Shown here in pieces: positions 17,200 through 26,615 of a stretch of 64,000 nt of DNA; the first letter of the stretch is position 1; the number at the start of each line of letters is the position of its first letter. The notes under the pieces were generated by a model. The model made no database searches. It was not told the DNA's origin and saw only the letters and a list, made by a program, of their open reading frames with translations. The stretch comes from an uncultured Pseudomonadota bacterium (GTDB taxonomy: Bacteria > Myxococcota_A > UBA796 > GCA-2862545), in contig CAJXTB010000032.1 in the NCBI GenBank assembly GCA_913061235.1, forward strand, positions 1-64,000. The letters are read 5' to 3'. The position numbers and the translations under genes were made by a program.

Positions 17200-17458
17200 C
17201 CCCCGACGCGAAGCAGCGCGATGCGAAGCAGGAGACGTCAACGTTGCGAAGCAACGTCAAAGCCTACCTACAGCCCCCCGAGGGGCGGGAGAGTGGGTAC
17301 GAGGCAAGGAGCCAACGCCGACGCGTAGCTCGCTACGCTAGAAGTGCAGCGACGCAGAATCGTGCCTGCTATCCCGCCACTCGGAGGCGAGGAGCAAGCG
17401 CCGAAGCGTGCTCGCTACGTGAAGGGGTGCAGCGACGCCGAATCGCGCCGCGTATCGC
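17200..17458. repeat. Intergenic region of palindromes and an imperfect ~83-bp tandem repeat
   Basis: The 292-bp gap between two minus-strand genes holds no gene. It has a direct GCGAAGCAG repeat, a 7-bp hairpin (ACGTTGC-gaa-GCAACGT, 17241-17257), another (GCGTAGC-tc-GCTACGC, 17323-17338), and two imperfect copies of a ~70-base unit at 17301-17371 and 17384-17457, both running from gaggc-aggagc through GCTCGCTACG and GTGCAGCGACGC. It may belong to a dispersed repeat family. It also must hold the OmpA transcript end and the promoter of the next gene. Confidence 0.6.
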
Positions 17459-19510
17459 CTATCGGGGCCCCCAGGGGTTGCCACCGCGGCGTAACGTCTC
17501 TTCGAGGTCATCACTGGGACCCGCGCCGTCATCGCCATCATCCATGCCTTCCGGCAAAATCAAGTCGTTCACGACAGGCTCGGCAGGCACTTCCTCGACA
17601 ACGTCCTCAATGACGTCTTCCACAATGTCCTCTGCCTGGTCCACGGGCGCCTCATCAGCAGGCATTGTCCACGGACTGTCGCCTGGAGTCGGACGCTCCA
17701 TTGGAGCCGGTGCATCTGGAGTGGCCGTCGGGAGGGTCGGCTGGATGCGTGGCGCTGGGGCCGCTGGAGAGGCTGGGGTCACGGCGGCGGGAGCTGCAGG
17801 ACCTGGAGCCGGTGGAACCGTGACTTCGACAGGAGTCGTCTCGGTAATGGTGAACTCAACGCGGCGGTTCGTGGCCCGTCCGGCGGTGGTCCGGTTGGTG
17901 TCGATAGGGCGCTCTTGGCCAAATCCACGTGCGTCTAGACGCGAGCTGCTCACGCCCTTACCAACCAAGTAGGTCATGACCGCTTCGGCGCGGGACTGCG
18001 ACAGACGCTGGTTGTTTGCTGCGTCTCCACGGTCATCTGTATGGCCACCGACCTGAATCTTACGGGCCTGCGGGTTTTCCTTGATGATGCTGGCTACGTC
18101 GTCCAGCAAGCCGTAGCTGTCTGGCCGGATGGTCGCGCGACCAGTATCGAAGTTGACGCGCTCGGTGATGCGAATGGCACCGTCAACCACGTACACGCGG
18201 CTCGGACAACCGTTGGAGGTCTCAGCCACAGCGTCTTCGGGAATCGGCTCATCCGGACACTCGTCGCGGAAGTCCGGCACCTTGTCGCCATCGCGGTCGG
18301 GGCAGCCCTGCATGGCGGGTTCACCCGGTTCATCTGGACACGCATCGTCCTTGTCAGCGGTGCCGTCGCGGTCACTATCGGGGCAGCCGCGCATGTCAGG
18401 CGGTCCGAGAATATCGGGGCACTCATCGGTCACGTCTGGCGTGACATCACCGTCATTGTCTGGGTCGGGACAGCCGTCTTCGTCTTCCCATCCGTCCATG
18501 TCTTCGACGTCCATTGGACAGCCGTCGGCAAGGTCCAAGATTCCGTCTTCGTCGTTGTCGCTGTCTGGACAACCGTCTTCGTCTTCGAACATGTCGAAGT
18601 CTTCTGCCGCAGAGGGGCAGCCGTCTTCCGCATCACGGTAGCCGTCGCCGTCTGCGTCTGGGAAGAGCGGTGCGTAAGTCAGGCCTGCGAACAAGCGGTA
18701 CTCAGGAGCACCAACGCCAGAACCAGTTCCAAGGCCGACAGTCATGCCGATGCCCTGGGGACTGGTGATTTGAGCGAACAGGTCAGCGGTCGCGAGCGAC
18801 TGGCGACGTTCGTCCTCTGCGCGCGACAGTCCCATGAGGCCCTGACCTTCAAGACCCACGCGGAAGGCGTCATCTACGCGGTAGTAGACAGTTCCCTTGG
18901 CATCGACATCGCTGCCGACGGTGACGTCTCCGATGCTGTCGGAACCGGACAGGGTCAAGCCCACGTTGCCCGCCCAACCAAGCCCCATATCCGTCTCTCC
19001 GCCGACTACAGCCACAGCCCCAAAGCTGGTTCCGCGACGAAGTAGCGCATTGCCCGTTCCAGTCGGCAAGGTCAACCGCGGCATCAAGGCGAAGCCGAAG
19101 CTGTCGCCATTGTCAACGATGGGGAACAACGCTTGAATGCGGAGATCACCAAAGGCGGGACCTGCAAAGTCCTGACCCGGTGCATCCACGTAGCCGTACG
19201 CAGGAATGAAGGCTTCTACGCGGAAAATATCCTTGTAGGTGTAGCCTCCATACAGCGACAGAGCGAGAGTGCTGTCGAGAACAGCGACCTCGGAGCCATC
19301 GGAGAACTCGTTGACGACCAACGACTCCGCAATGTTTGCCAGCAAGCCAGCGGACACGCCTTGGGCGGTGAGCGTAGGTGCTTCGGTGAGAATGCCACCG
19401 GCACCATGGGAAATGCTTCCAGACGGGTCAAAGGGGTCGCCATCAGCTGCCCAAGCCAACGTGGGCATAGCAATGAACAACACAACCGTTTTAGACCATT
19501 GATGCGACAT
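17459..19510 (-). CDS. OmpA-family outer-membrane protein with thrombospondin type 3 repeats
   Basis: 683 residues. Signal peptide (ends PTLAWA); a beta-barrel-like N-terminal part to about 285; several Asp-rich thrombospondin type 3 repeats (DADGDGYRDAEDGCP) to about 430; a peptidoglycan-binding OmpA C-terminal domain about 440-550 (VNFDTGRATIRPDS, GHTDDRGDAANNQRLSQSRA, NRRVEFTI). Unusually, about 130 residues follow the OmpA domain: Pro/Ala-rich, then very acidic (EDIVEDVIEDVVEEV). It would anchor the outer membrane to the cell wall. The start has GGAGGA upstream. It lies 90 bp downstream of the regB-regA pair on the same strand. Confidence 0.92.
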   Translation of the reverse strand: MSHQWSKTVVLFIAMPTLAWAADGDPFDPSGSISHGAGGILTEAPTLTAQGVSAGLLANIAESLVVNEFSDGSEVAVLDSTLALSLYGGYTYKDIFRVEAFIPAYGYVDAPGQDFAGPAFGDLRIQALFPIVDNGDSFGFALMPRLTLPTGTGNALLRRGTSFGAVAVVGGETDMGLGWAGNVGLTLSGSDSIGDVTVGSDVDAKGTVYYRVDDAFRVGLEGQGLMGLSRAEDERRQSLATADLFAQITSPQGIGMTVGLGTGSGVGAPEYRLFAGLTYAPLFPDADGDGYRDAEDGCPSAAEDFDMFEDEDGCPDSDNDEDGILDLADGCPMDVEDMDGWEDEDGCPDPDNDGDVTPDVTDECPDILGPPDMRGCPDSDRDGTADKDDACPDEPGEPAMQGCPDRDGDKVPDFRDECPDEPIPEDAVAETSNGCPSRVYVVDGAIRITERVNFDTGRATIRPDSYGLLDDVASIIKENPQARKIQVGGHTDDRGDAANNQRLSQSRAEAVMTYLVGKGVSSSRLDARGFGQERPIDTNRTTAGRATNRRVEFTITETTPVEVTVPPAPGPAAPAAVTPASPAAPAPRIQPTLPTATPDAPAPMERPTPGDSPWTMPADEAPVDQAEDIVEDVIEDVVEEVPAEPVVNDLILPEGMDDGDDGAGPSDDLEETLRRGGNPWGPR

Positions 19511-19600
19511 TCGTCCTCCGACCGCGCCGCACCCTAGCCGACTTGGTGCCGTTTCGGTATGCCCTGCCGCATCTGAAGCCCGAATCTGCGGATATCGAGG

Positions 19601-20152
19601 CTACTTGCGCGGTGGATACTTCCGCAGCTTTCGCTGCAAACTCTGCCGATGCAAGCCCAAACGGCGCGCCGCCTCACTGATGTTTCCGCCGGTGGCAGCG
19701 AGTACATACTCAATGTACTCACGCTCGTGGCGGGCAAGAGACGGAGGCGACATGGACACCGTGACGGTCGGGTCGCCTTCGGTCGCTTCAAACGCCTTGA
19801 CGATGGCATCCGGATCGACAGGCTTGGTCAAGTAGTGCGCGGCACCGAGCTTCACCGCTTCCACGGCGGTCGCAATCGAGCCGTAGCCAGTGAGAACAAC
19901 AGCGCGGCATTCTGGGAGCAACTCCTTGAGTTCTTTGAGCACCTCCAGACCCCGTTCTCCGGCGAGCCGCAGATCGATCACGGCGTACCCGGGTCGGTGC
20001 ATGCTAGCGAGACCAATGGCACTCTTGTGGTCAGGGGCGAGAAGTACCTGGAAACCGCGGTCGGTGAACTCCAGCTCCATGGCCTCGCGAAACGCATCAT
20101 CATCATCGACCACCAGCATCTTCCGCTTCGGTCGGGCTCGTGTGACTTTCAT
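19601..20152 (-). CDS. regA: RegA/PrrA/ActR-type redox response regulator
   Basis: 183 residues, the size of RegA. Receiver domain: acidic cluster VVDDDDAF, phosphoacceptor Asp60 (VIDLRLAGERG), Thr in VLTGYGS and Lys in LTKPVD. After a short Pro linker comes a Fis-type helix-turn-helix (NISEAARRLGLHRQSLQRKL), nearly the RegA signature. RegA activates or represses energy and carbon metabolism genes when phosphorylated by RegB. The start overlaps the regB stop by 4 bp. Targets are not evident here; the OmpA gene lies just downstream. Confidence 0.92.
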   Translation of the reverse strand: MKVTRARPKRKMLVVDDDDAFREAMELEFTDRGFQVLLAPDHKSAIGLASMHRPGYAVIDLRLAGERGLEVLKELKELLPECRAVVLTGYGSIATAVEAVKLGAAHYLTKPVDPDAIVKAFEATEGDPTVTVSMSPPSLARHEREYIEYVLAATGGNISEAARRLGLHRQSLQRKLRKYPPRK

Positions 20153-21438
20153 TGGAGTCTCCTAGTTGCAGTTGGAAATGACCACCGCGCTTCCGTGCAG
20201 CCAGGTCGGCTCACGTAGCGAAGTCCGCCACCGGTACCGTCGGCTACTGCTCGCGCGACGAACACTCCGAGGCCGGTACCTGTGGCTTTAGTTGTGTAAA
20301 AGGGCTCACCCACGCGGTCGTTGTCGTCTGGTAGGCCAGTCCCGTGGTCGCGAACGATGACAGTCGCAAATCCGCGCTTGCACACGAGCTCAATCTCAAT
20401 CGGTACATCATTGTTGGCTTCGAGCTGGGCTTCGCGAGCGTTCTCGAGAAGGTTGACAAGCCCCTGTACGAAAGCTGTTCGTGGGACTTCGACCTCGGCC
20501 TCATCGCTCTCGTCCATCACGTTCACGTCCACCCCGTTTCCGTGAGACCACATGCCGACCGTGTCGTCCACGAAGTCGGACAAAGCGCCTCGCATCAGGT
20601 GGCTTGCGGAGGGGTCTCCAGCGCCGATCAACAGCTGCTGCACAATGTCGTTGCACCGAACGAGCTGGGAGCGAATCGCGGCGAGGTCCCCTACGGTGTC
20701 CTCGTCTTGATGACGACGCGTCACTCGACGCAACCGAAGGTCGATCGTAGACAAGGGTGTGTTCAACTCATGGGCAGCACCGGCCGCCATGGTGCCGACG
20801 GAGCGAAGTCTGTCCGTTGCCGCGGTACGTTCTTGCGACTGTCGCAGCAGCTTCTCCCGCCATCGAAGAGTGCTCGCTAGGCCCACTACGAAGTACGAGA
20901 CGGTGACGGCCGCAATCGTCAGTGCCACCAAGTTTCCGGCCACTAGCAACGCTGGCTCGCCAAGGACATGGCGCTCCAGGTGCAGAGGCCATTGGGAAAG
21001 GTGCAACGCGCCATAGCAGGCAACCACAACCCCGGTGAGACTCGCTGCAAACCGCGCTGGAAGCATGACAGCGCCCATGGCCACGTGGACCATGTACAGC
21101 ACAATAAACGGGTTGTCGGGCCCACCGGAGAGCAGCAGAAACGTGCTCAACACCGCGACATCTAGCCCAAGCTGGGCAAGCAACACCCGCGGTCCAACCG
21201 GCACTGAGACCGACAACCGTCGGATGGCCTGAATGTTCGCGCCAAGCAAGACTGCGGACGCAAGCAGGAGCACCGGAATGCTCCAGCTCGCGTCAAACAA
21301 GCGACTAACCACTGTGATGGTCAGCAGTTGAGCGACCAGAGCAACCCAGCGCAGGCGAACAATCCACGTCAGCCAGACCGCGCCCTCTCCCTCACGGGAC
21401 AACGAATGGCGCCAGTTTGGTATGGATATGATCGACAT
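20149..21438 (-). CDS. regB: RegB/PrrB-type redox-sensing histidine kinase
   Basis: 429 residues. About six membrane helices; the quinone-site loop GGPDNPF at 105-111 is the hallmark of RegB. The H-box is MAAGAAHELNTPLSTIDLRL with His223; Cys262 in RSQLVRCNDIV corresponds, as far as I can judge, to the redox-active Cys of RegB. The ATPase domain has NLLENAREA and GTGLGVFVARA. RegB responds to quinone redox state and oxygen. The start at 21438 has GGGGAAG upstream; the longer frame lacks a ribosome site. It is coupled to regA through an ATGA overlap. Confidence 0.92.
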   Translation of the reverse strand: MSIISIPNWRHSLSREGEGAVWLTWIVRLRWVALVAQLLTITVVSRLFDASWSIPVLLLASAVLLGANIQAIRRLSVSVPVGPRVLLAQLGLDVAVLSTFLLLSGGPDNPFIVLYMVHVAMGAVMLPARFAASLTGVVVACYGALHLSQWPLHLERHVLGEPALLVAGNLVALTIAAVTVSYFVVGLASTLRWREKLLRQSQERTAATDRLRSVGTMAAGAAHELNTPLSTIDLRLRRVTRRHQDEDTVGDLAAIRSQLVRCNDIVQQLLIGAGDPSASHLMRGALSDFVDDTVGMWSHGNGVDVNVMDESDEAEVEVPRTAFVQGLVNLLENAREAQLEANNDVPIEIELVCKRGFATVIVRDHGTGLPDDNDRVGEPFYTTKATGTGLGVFVARAVADGTGGGLRYVSRPGCTEARWSFPTATRRLQ

Positions 21439-21657
21439 GGCTTCCCCTATCGTGTGTACGCGAACGCGATTGCAACGGATAGTCGCGCTTTGAGTCGATT
21501 CACGTCGAATGCAATGCGCGAGGATGGGTGATGTCCCAGGCCAATTCACATCGCCATTGGAGCATCTTCGCCGCAATGCAACGCAGCAATGAAAGAGCTA
21601 TCGCTACCTACAACGCGCACTCTAAGCTATACCAAACGGGATTCCCCAGGGGCTACC

Positions 21658-22128
21658 GTGCCGGACGTCGACCACTTGCTCATTCTCCACGTCGAAGACA
21701 ACGACGGGGATGCATTCCTGTTCCGGGAACACGTGACCCAAGGCGCCCAGGGATTAATGAGGGTGGAGCGGGTTCGCTCGCTCGCTGAAGCGTATACAGC
21801 ACTCGTTGTCTGCAAGTACGGTCTGGCAGTTGTAGACCTCACTCTGCCCGACTCCATGGGCTTGCCCACCGTTCAGGGTCTACTCGACCACTCCTCCGAG
21901 CTGCCAGTGGTCGTGCTCACTGGACGAGATGACCTCGTCAGCGCGGCGCGCGCCATCCGCTTGGGTGTTCAGGACGTTCTGTTCAAAGGCAACCAGACCC
22001 CTGGAGAGCTGATTCGGTCGCTCATCCTATCGGTTGAACGTGCCCAAACGCAGGAGAGCGGCAAGCACCAGCTCTCCTCCAGTGCCCGGGTTCATCCCGC
22101 CGCGGCGTCGTCTTCCGAGTCTTCCTGA
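21658..22128 (+). CDS. Stand-alone response-regulator receiver protein
   Basis: 156 residues from the GTG at 21658, which has AGGGG five bases upstream; an in-frame ATG at 21589 would add 23 unconvincing residues. One receiver domain: HVEDNDGDAFLF, Asp60 in VVDLTLPDSMGLPT, Thr in VVLTGRDD and Lys in LFKGNQ. The DLxLPDxxGL form is common in single-domain receivers of phosphorelays. The tail is Ser/Gln-rich. Divergent from regB, so it could be functionally linked, but the partner kinase is not identified. The end overlaps lgt by 37 bp. Confidence 0.8.
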   Translation: MPDVDHLLILHVEDNDGDAFLFREHVTQGAQGLMRVERVRSLAEAYTALVVCKYGLAVVDLTLPDSMGLPTVQGLLDHSSELPVVVLTGRDDLVSAARAIRLGVQDVLFKGNQTPGELIRSLILSVERAQTQESGKHQLSSSARVHPAAASSSESS

Positions 22129-23000
22129 TCGATCACAGTTCCTGGGCTCATATCGCCGCTACGAACGCGCCAGATCAGCAAGCCCACGCAGACGACGAAG
22201 AACACCAGCGACCACCACTGCCCTGGAGTGAATCCACCAATGCGGCCGTCCGTGGCTTCGCTTCGGAGAAAGTCCATTGCGAAACGAACGGGTCCGTAGG
22301 CGGCTCCGAGCAGGAGTGCGTAGATGCCAGCAGTGCGCGGAACGCGGTCTAGGACGCGGAACACGCCGTACATGCTCAACGACCATAGAGCCTCGTAAAA
22401 GCCCATGTCATGCGCTGCGACGACGTTCGGATCGGTCCGACACGGGCCCCAGGCTCCGCCACGGTGATCCGCGTCTACCATGAAGTCAGGCAGCTCTAGG
22501 GTGTGCCCTTCGACCGGACGGCAGTGGATGCCAAGGAAGAAGTCGTCTGCGGGTGTACCGGGGTGGTCGTGGGCCACGGTGCAGCCCATGCGTCCAAGGA
22601 ACCAGCCGATGGTCAGCCCGTAGGCAAGGCAGTCCACATAGGGCCAGACCGGAACTTTGTTCACGCGAAAGTAGATGACCGACAGGGGTACGCAGACCAA
22701 AAATCCGCCGAAGCTAGACAGGCCACCCCATGGGTACAGAAACAGACTTGGGTCAGCAGAGTACGCGGCCCAGTCGTACATAAGGCCATACCCAAGCTTT
22801 CCGCCCACGAACGTTCCAACGACCAACCAACCGATGAGGCGATTGATAATGTCGGCGTCTAGGCCGAGTCGCTTGGCGCGTTCCGTTGACAGATGGCCAC
22901 CAATCACGAATCCCAAGGCGACCAGGATACCGAATCCATGGATCGGCAAAGGGCCTATTTGGAAGATTGGAACATCAAAATATGGAATCAGCGGGCCCAC
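22092..23000 (-). CDS. lgt: Prolipoprotein diacylglyceryl transferase
   Basis: 302 residues. Polytopic inner-membrane enzyme that moves diacylglycerol from phosphatidylglycerol to the lipobox Cys of prolipoproteins, here needed by the many lipoproteins in the window. Motifs: PIHGFGILVALGF, the GRMGCTVAHDHPG region (family GRxGxFxN) and AYGPVRFAMDFLRS near the C-terminus. I chose the GTG at 23000 because GAGGAG lies five bases upstream and the protein then starts like other Lgt proteins (GPLIPYFDVPIFQIGPL). Convergent with the lone receiver gene. Confidence 0.93.
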   Translation of the reverse strand: MGPLIPYFDVPIFQIGPLPIHGFGILVALGFVIGGHLSTERAKRLGLDADIINRLIGWLVVGTFVGGKLGYGLMYDWAAYSADPSLFLYPWGGLSSFGGFLVCVPLSVIYFRVNKVPVWPYVDCLAYGLTIGWFLGRMGCTVAHDHPGTPADDFFLGIHCRPVEGHTLELPDFMVDADHRGGAWGPCRTDPNVVAAHDMGFYEALWSLSMYGVFRVLDRVPRTAGIYALLLGAAYGPVRFAMDFLRSEATDGRIGGFTPGQWWSLVFFVVCVGLLIWRVRSGDMSPGTVIDQEDSEDDAAAG

Positions 23001-23061
23001 ACGGTCTCCTCGTCGGCGGCAGGTCGTAACGCGACCAGCGGTGTTAGGGTGCTGTACCCCC

Positions 23062-24174
23062 ATGGCACAGCTCAACTTCGCGCGACGCGAGATCACAACC
23101 AAGATTGTCTACTTTGGTGCTCGTAGCTCCGGAGTCAGCACAAACGTTGAGCGCTTAGCCGCGAGCGTACTGCCGTCACGTCGGTCGTCTGTGTTGTCCT
23201 TCGCGCCCCCAGGCGACCACCTCCAGACCGTATGCTTTGAGGTCGCTCTAGACGGTCACACCGCGAAGGGTTTTCCCCTTTTCTCAACGATCTACGGTGT
23301 TCCTGGTGCACTGCGCCATGTCGGTTTGCGCAACGAAGTGATGGCCTCCGTGGACGCGGTGGTGTTCGTTGCTGACGCCCGGGCAAGCCAGGAATCGGCA
23401 AACATCGAGAGCTTACTGGAGCTTGAGCGCGTGCTTCGCGACGTTGGATTCGAGCTCACCGATCTTCCGATGGTCCTTCAGATCAACCACAGTGACGCGG
23501 AAGATGCCCGCTCCATGCACAGCGTGGCCATGGATCTCAACCCGTACGGATTTCCGGTTCACGAAGCGTCAGCCATTGACGGAACGGGAGTCCGCGAGAC
23601 CTTGGACACGGTGATGGGCCTGTTGGCCTTGCGAATTTCGGCAAAGCTCTCAGGAGAGTCTGCCGGGATTCGTCTAGAAGCCCTCCAAGAAAAACAGCCA
23701 CCGGACCTACAAGAACGGGTCGACGCACACTTAGCCGGTATCCAACGTGCCGAGGCCGAGGCCAAGAGCGCCTCAGACCCACGCCTTCGCTACTCGTCAC
23801 TAGAACTGTCGAACACCGTACGGGTGCGCTACCAAAACGAGAGTCTTCGCGGCACACGTCCGACCATCATCTTGAGCGCTGAGCTGGAGGGCGAAGACAT
23901 TGTCTTGGACCTTGTCCACGAGCGCATCAATGGCGGCGAAGCCCAACGCATCAGCGTGGTCATCGAGAACCGCCCTACGGACATGGATGTACTTCCAACA
24001 CACCAAGCATTGTTGAGCACTACGGTAAGCGCCGTCGCCTCCCTCCCAGAAGTCATCACCTTTCCAGACCCTGAGCCAGAGCCCTCAGACTGGCCACCAC
24101 TGGCATACGGCATCATCGGCGTGGCTTGCGGTGCCGTGCTCGGCCTCCTAGTAGGCGTGATTCTCCTGTACTGA
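23062..24174 (+). CDS. MglA-like GTPase homologue with degenerate nucleotide site and C-terminal membrane anchor
   Basis: 370 residues. Residues 1-195 follow the MglA-type Ras fold: REITTKIVYFGARSSGVSTN (P-loop), FSTIYGVPGALRHVGLRNEV (switch II region), SVDAVVFVADARA, and VLQINHSD at about 139-145. The P-loop Lys is replaced by Val25 and the base-recognition NKxD reads NHSD. A linker with charged helices follows, then a beta-rich part and a single C-terminal membrane helix (GIIGVACGAVLGLLVGVIL). MglA is the polarity GTPase of Myxococcus. This one looks like a membrane-anchored pseudo-GTPase. The ribosome site before the ATG at 23062 is weak. Confidence 0.75.
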   Translation: MAQLNFARREITTKIVYFGARSSGVSTNVERLAASVLPSRRSSVLSFAPPGDHLQTVCFEVALDGHTAKGFPLFSTIYGVPGALRHVGLRNEVMASVDAVVFVADARASQESANIESLLELERVLRDVGFELTDLPMVLQINHSDAEDARSMHSVAMDLNPYGFPVHEASAIDGTGVRETLDTVMGLLALRISAKLSGESAGIRLEALQEKQPPDLQERVDAHLAGIQRAEAEAKSASDPRLRYSSLELSNTVRVRYQNESLRGTRPTIILSAELEGEDIVLDLVHERINGGEAQRISVVIENRPTDMDVLPTHQALLSTTVSAVASLPEVITFPDPEPEPSDWPPLAYGIIGVACGAVLGLLVGVILLY

Positions 24175-24184
24175 GGCAAACAAC

Positions 24185-25909
24185 GTGACCCCTTCGATGA
24201 CCGGCGCTCTGTGGGAACGCACCATTGTCACCGACGAGGCGCTCACCAACGCCCGAGAACAAGGCTTGTCCGAAGTGATGAGCCGCTGTGTCGCCTCGCG
24301 CTGGGCGCCTGAAGAGGTGTCGCGAACGGTGTTCGAGCCACCCACGTTGGACCATCTGCACAACCCCCATGACATGCACAACATGGGACCGGCGCTCGAC
24401 CGACTGCGCAAGGCAACGCACGATGGCGAGCCGATTCGCATCATTACTGACTACGACGTTGACGGCACAACATCATCGCTCATTTTGCAGGCAGCTCTGT
24501 CTCTTTCGGCGCCCGGGCACACCCTCGACTACCACATCCCCAACCGCTTGACGGAAGGCTACGGATTCAGCGTTCAGGCGGCTGAAAAGGCCGCTGCAGC
24601 AGGTATCAAGCTCATTGTGACCGCCGATATTGGCGTCCGAGACCACGCCGCGGTGCATCGCGCCCGAGAGCTGGGTGTCGATGTTCTGATCTGCGACCAC
24701 CACCTGCCGGCTGGTGAGAGCGTTCCGAGCGACGCGATTGTGCTGTGCCCGCCTCAGATGGATTGCGACTACCCCAACGCACACCTCGCAGCCTGCGGCG
24801 TCAGCCTGAAGGTCGCCCAAGCACTTCTTGAGGGCCGCGCAAACGCAGACCGCATCACCAAGTCCCTGCTCAAGCTTGCCGCCATTGGGACGGTGGCCGA
24901 CATGGTCCCGCTGACCTCCCTCGAGAACCGTGCCATCGTCACTCTCGGCCTCGCTGAGCTCAATCGGGGCCCCCACTCTGCTGGACTCGCCGCCCTGCTC
25001 AACGTCGCTGGGCTGGCGGACCACATTGCTGCCAGTGACCTGGGCTTCCGCATTGGTCCGCGCATCAACGCAGCCGGACGCGTGGCCGACGCAAGCCTCA
25101 TCGTTCGCCTGCTCACCTGCCGAGACCCCGAACAAGCCAAGGCTCTGGCAGAACAGGTCGAGCAACACAATCGGGACCGCCGAGAGCTGCAAGACACGCT
25201 CATCAAGCGGGCCTCCGACCAACTGGGCAGTGACGCTGGAAGCTTTGTCGTGGTTGCCGGACACGAAAACGACGGCTGGCACCGTGGCGTTGTTGGAATC
25301 GTTGCGGCCAAGCTCAAGGACCAGAGCCACCGCTCCGCCGCCGTCATCTCCATTCAGGGCGACCATGCAGTAGGCAGTATTCGCTCAGCCCGAGGCGTTC
25401 ATGCGGTGAAAGCTCTGGAATCTGCAGAAGACTTGCTGGTGCGCTTCGGCGGACACCCCGCCGCTGCTGGCTTCACGGTGCCCACCGCGAATATCGACGC
25501 ACTCCGCGAGCGATTGTGCGCATACGTCGACGCTAACGCGTCAGAAAGCTTGGTCGCACGTCGCACTTATGACGCCGACGTCGACGCAGGCGAGCTCACC
25601 GACACTCTGCATTCGGACCTGGAGAGCTTGGGTCCCTTCGGGCAAGGCAACCCCTCCCCTCGCTTGGTCATCACGAACGTCCGTGCACAGCGGGTCAGCC
25701 TACTGGGTGCGGCACAGAAGATGGTCAAGTTCCGCATTCCACGCCCAGGACGCGACGGGCTTGATGCCATCTGGTGGGACAAGGCCGAGCACGTTCCAGC
25801 GCTGAACAGCGGACCCGTGGACATTCTCGGAACGCTCACCGAGAACATCTACCGTGGGCGACGCTCGCTGCAGATGCGGGTCAGCGACGTTCGCGTCAGT
25901 CAACCATAG
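24185..25909 (+). CDS. recJ: Single-stranded-DNA-specific 5'-3' exonuclease RecJ
   Basis: 574 residues. DHH-family motifs: DYDVDGTTSS (motif I), TADIGVRDH, ICDHHLPAG (the DHH) and DHHA1 motifs GWHRGVVGIVAAKLK and RFGGHPAAAGFT. RecJ trims 5' single strands in recombination and mismatch repair. I take the GTG at 24185 as start since GAGG lies eight bases upstream; an ATG at 24197 is the alternative. Ten bases after the MglA-like gene on the same strand. The 3' end overlaps the convergent lipoprotein gene by 14 bp. Confidence 0.95.
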   Translation: MTPSMTGALWERTIVTDEALTNAREQGLSEVMSRCVASRWAPEEVSRTVFEPPTLDHLHNPHDMHNMGPALDRLRKATHDGEPIRIITDYDVDGTTSSLILQAALSLSAPGHTLDYHIPNRLTEGYGFSVQAAEKAAAAGIKLIVTADIGVRDHAAVHRARELGVDVLICDHHLPAGESVPSDAIVLCPPQMDCDYPNAHLAACGVSLKVAQALLEGRANADRITKSLLKLAAIGTVADMVPLTSLENRAIVTLGLAELNRGPHSAGLAALLNVAGLADHIAASDLGFRIGPRINAAGRVADASLIVRLLTCRDPEQAKALAEQVEQHNRDRRELQDTLIKRASDQLGSDAGSFVVVAGHENDGWHRGVVGIVAAKLKDQSHRSAAVISIQGDHAVGSIRSARGVHAVKALESAEDLLVRFGGHPAAAGFTVPTANIDALRERLCAYVDANASESLVARRTYDADVDAGELTDTLHSDLESLGPFGQGNPSPRLVITNVRAQRVSLLGAAQKMVKFRIPRPGRDGLDAIWWDKAEHVPALNSGPVDILGTLTENIYRGRRSLQMRVSDVRVSQP

Positions 25910-26615
25910 CGGCATTCACAATGCGTTGGCCCCGGCGGCCACGAGCCACAGTGAGCCAAGCCCCTACAGCCTGGCGTACAGCGTCTTCCGCCTGTGCCTG
26001 AAACGTCTCACCAGTGCCTACAAAGGGCCGGTCGAGATGAGCGGTGCTCTCATCGATCTCGTAGACATAGTCCTTGCCCACAAACCCAACGCGTCTGGCG
26101 ATAGCCACGCTGTGCTTGGCCCGAAAGCGACTGTAGATGAAGCCTTGTACTCCGGGCGGGCCGTAGCCAAGGGCTGAGTCAGGGCTGCGCACACAGGCTG
26201 CCCACTGCTCACCAACCGGACACCAGCCAACGTGAACCGTCAGGCTCATGGCTGCGGGAATATCCGCCTCTAGTAGGGTCTCAAGTCGTGCTGGTAGGCC
26301 GCCGGCCTCGGTAGTTGTCGCGGTCGCCGATACCGACACGCCAAGAGCGGTACCCAGCAGCTGAAGGGTCTGGACAGCGACAGCATCCAGAGCGGGACGG
26401 TCAACAGCGGGCAGCGCCGGCACCTCCAGAGCCGGCTGTTGTGGGAGGGTCAGCGGGGCGTCTTCGTGGACCTCCACCACAAGGTCAATCAGCTCAACCT
26501 GGGTCTCCTTCAACCCGCCTTCGCGCGCCAGGCCCATCTGACGGGCATCACGCAACGGAGACGCCGCACACGCCCCAAACACGAACACAAGCGCCACAGC
26601 GCACACGCGGTTCAT
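25896..26615 (-). CDS. Lipoprotein of unknown function (last gene of seven-gene operon)
   Basis: 239 residues with a lipoprotein signal (VALVFVFGAC). An Ala/Pro/Leu-rich stretch (about 55-85) precedes a small domain with three Cys (VGWCPVGEQWAACVRSPDS) and a C-terminal helix (FQAQAEDAVRQAVGAWLTVA). Not recognised. Its start overlaps the stop of the gene before it by 4 bp, and it ends inside the 3' end of recJ. Predicted to be anchored in the outer or inner membrane facing the periplasm. Confidence 0.75.
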   Translation of the reverse strand: MNRVCAVALVFVFGACAASPLRDARQMGLAREGGLKETQVELIDLVVEVHEDAPLTLPQQPALEVPALPAVDRPALDAVAVQTLQLLGTALGVSVSATATTTEAGGLPARLETLLEADIPAAMSLTVHVGWCPVGEQWAACVRSPDSALGYGPPGVQGFIYSRFRAKHSVAIARRVGFVGKDYVYEIDESTAHLDRPFVGTGETFQAQAEDAVRQAVGAWLTVARGRRGQRIVNAAMVD

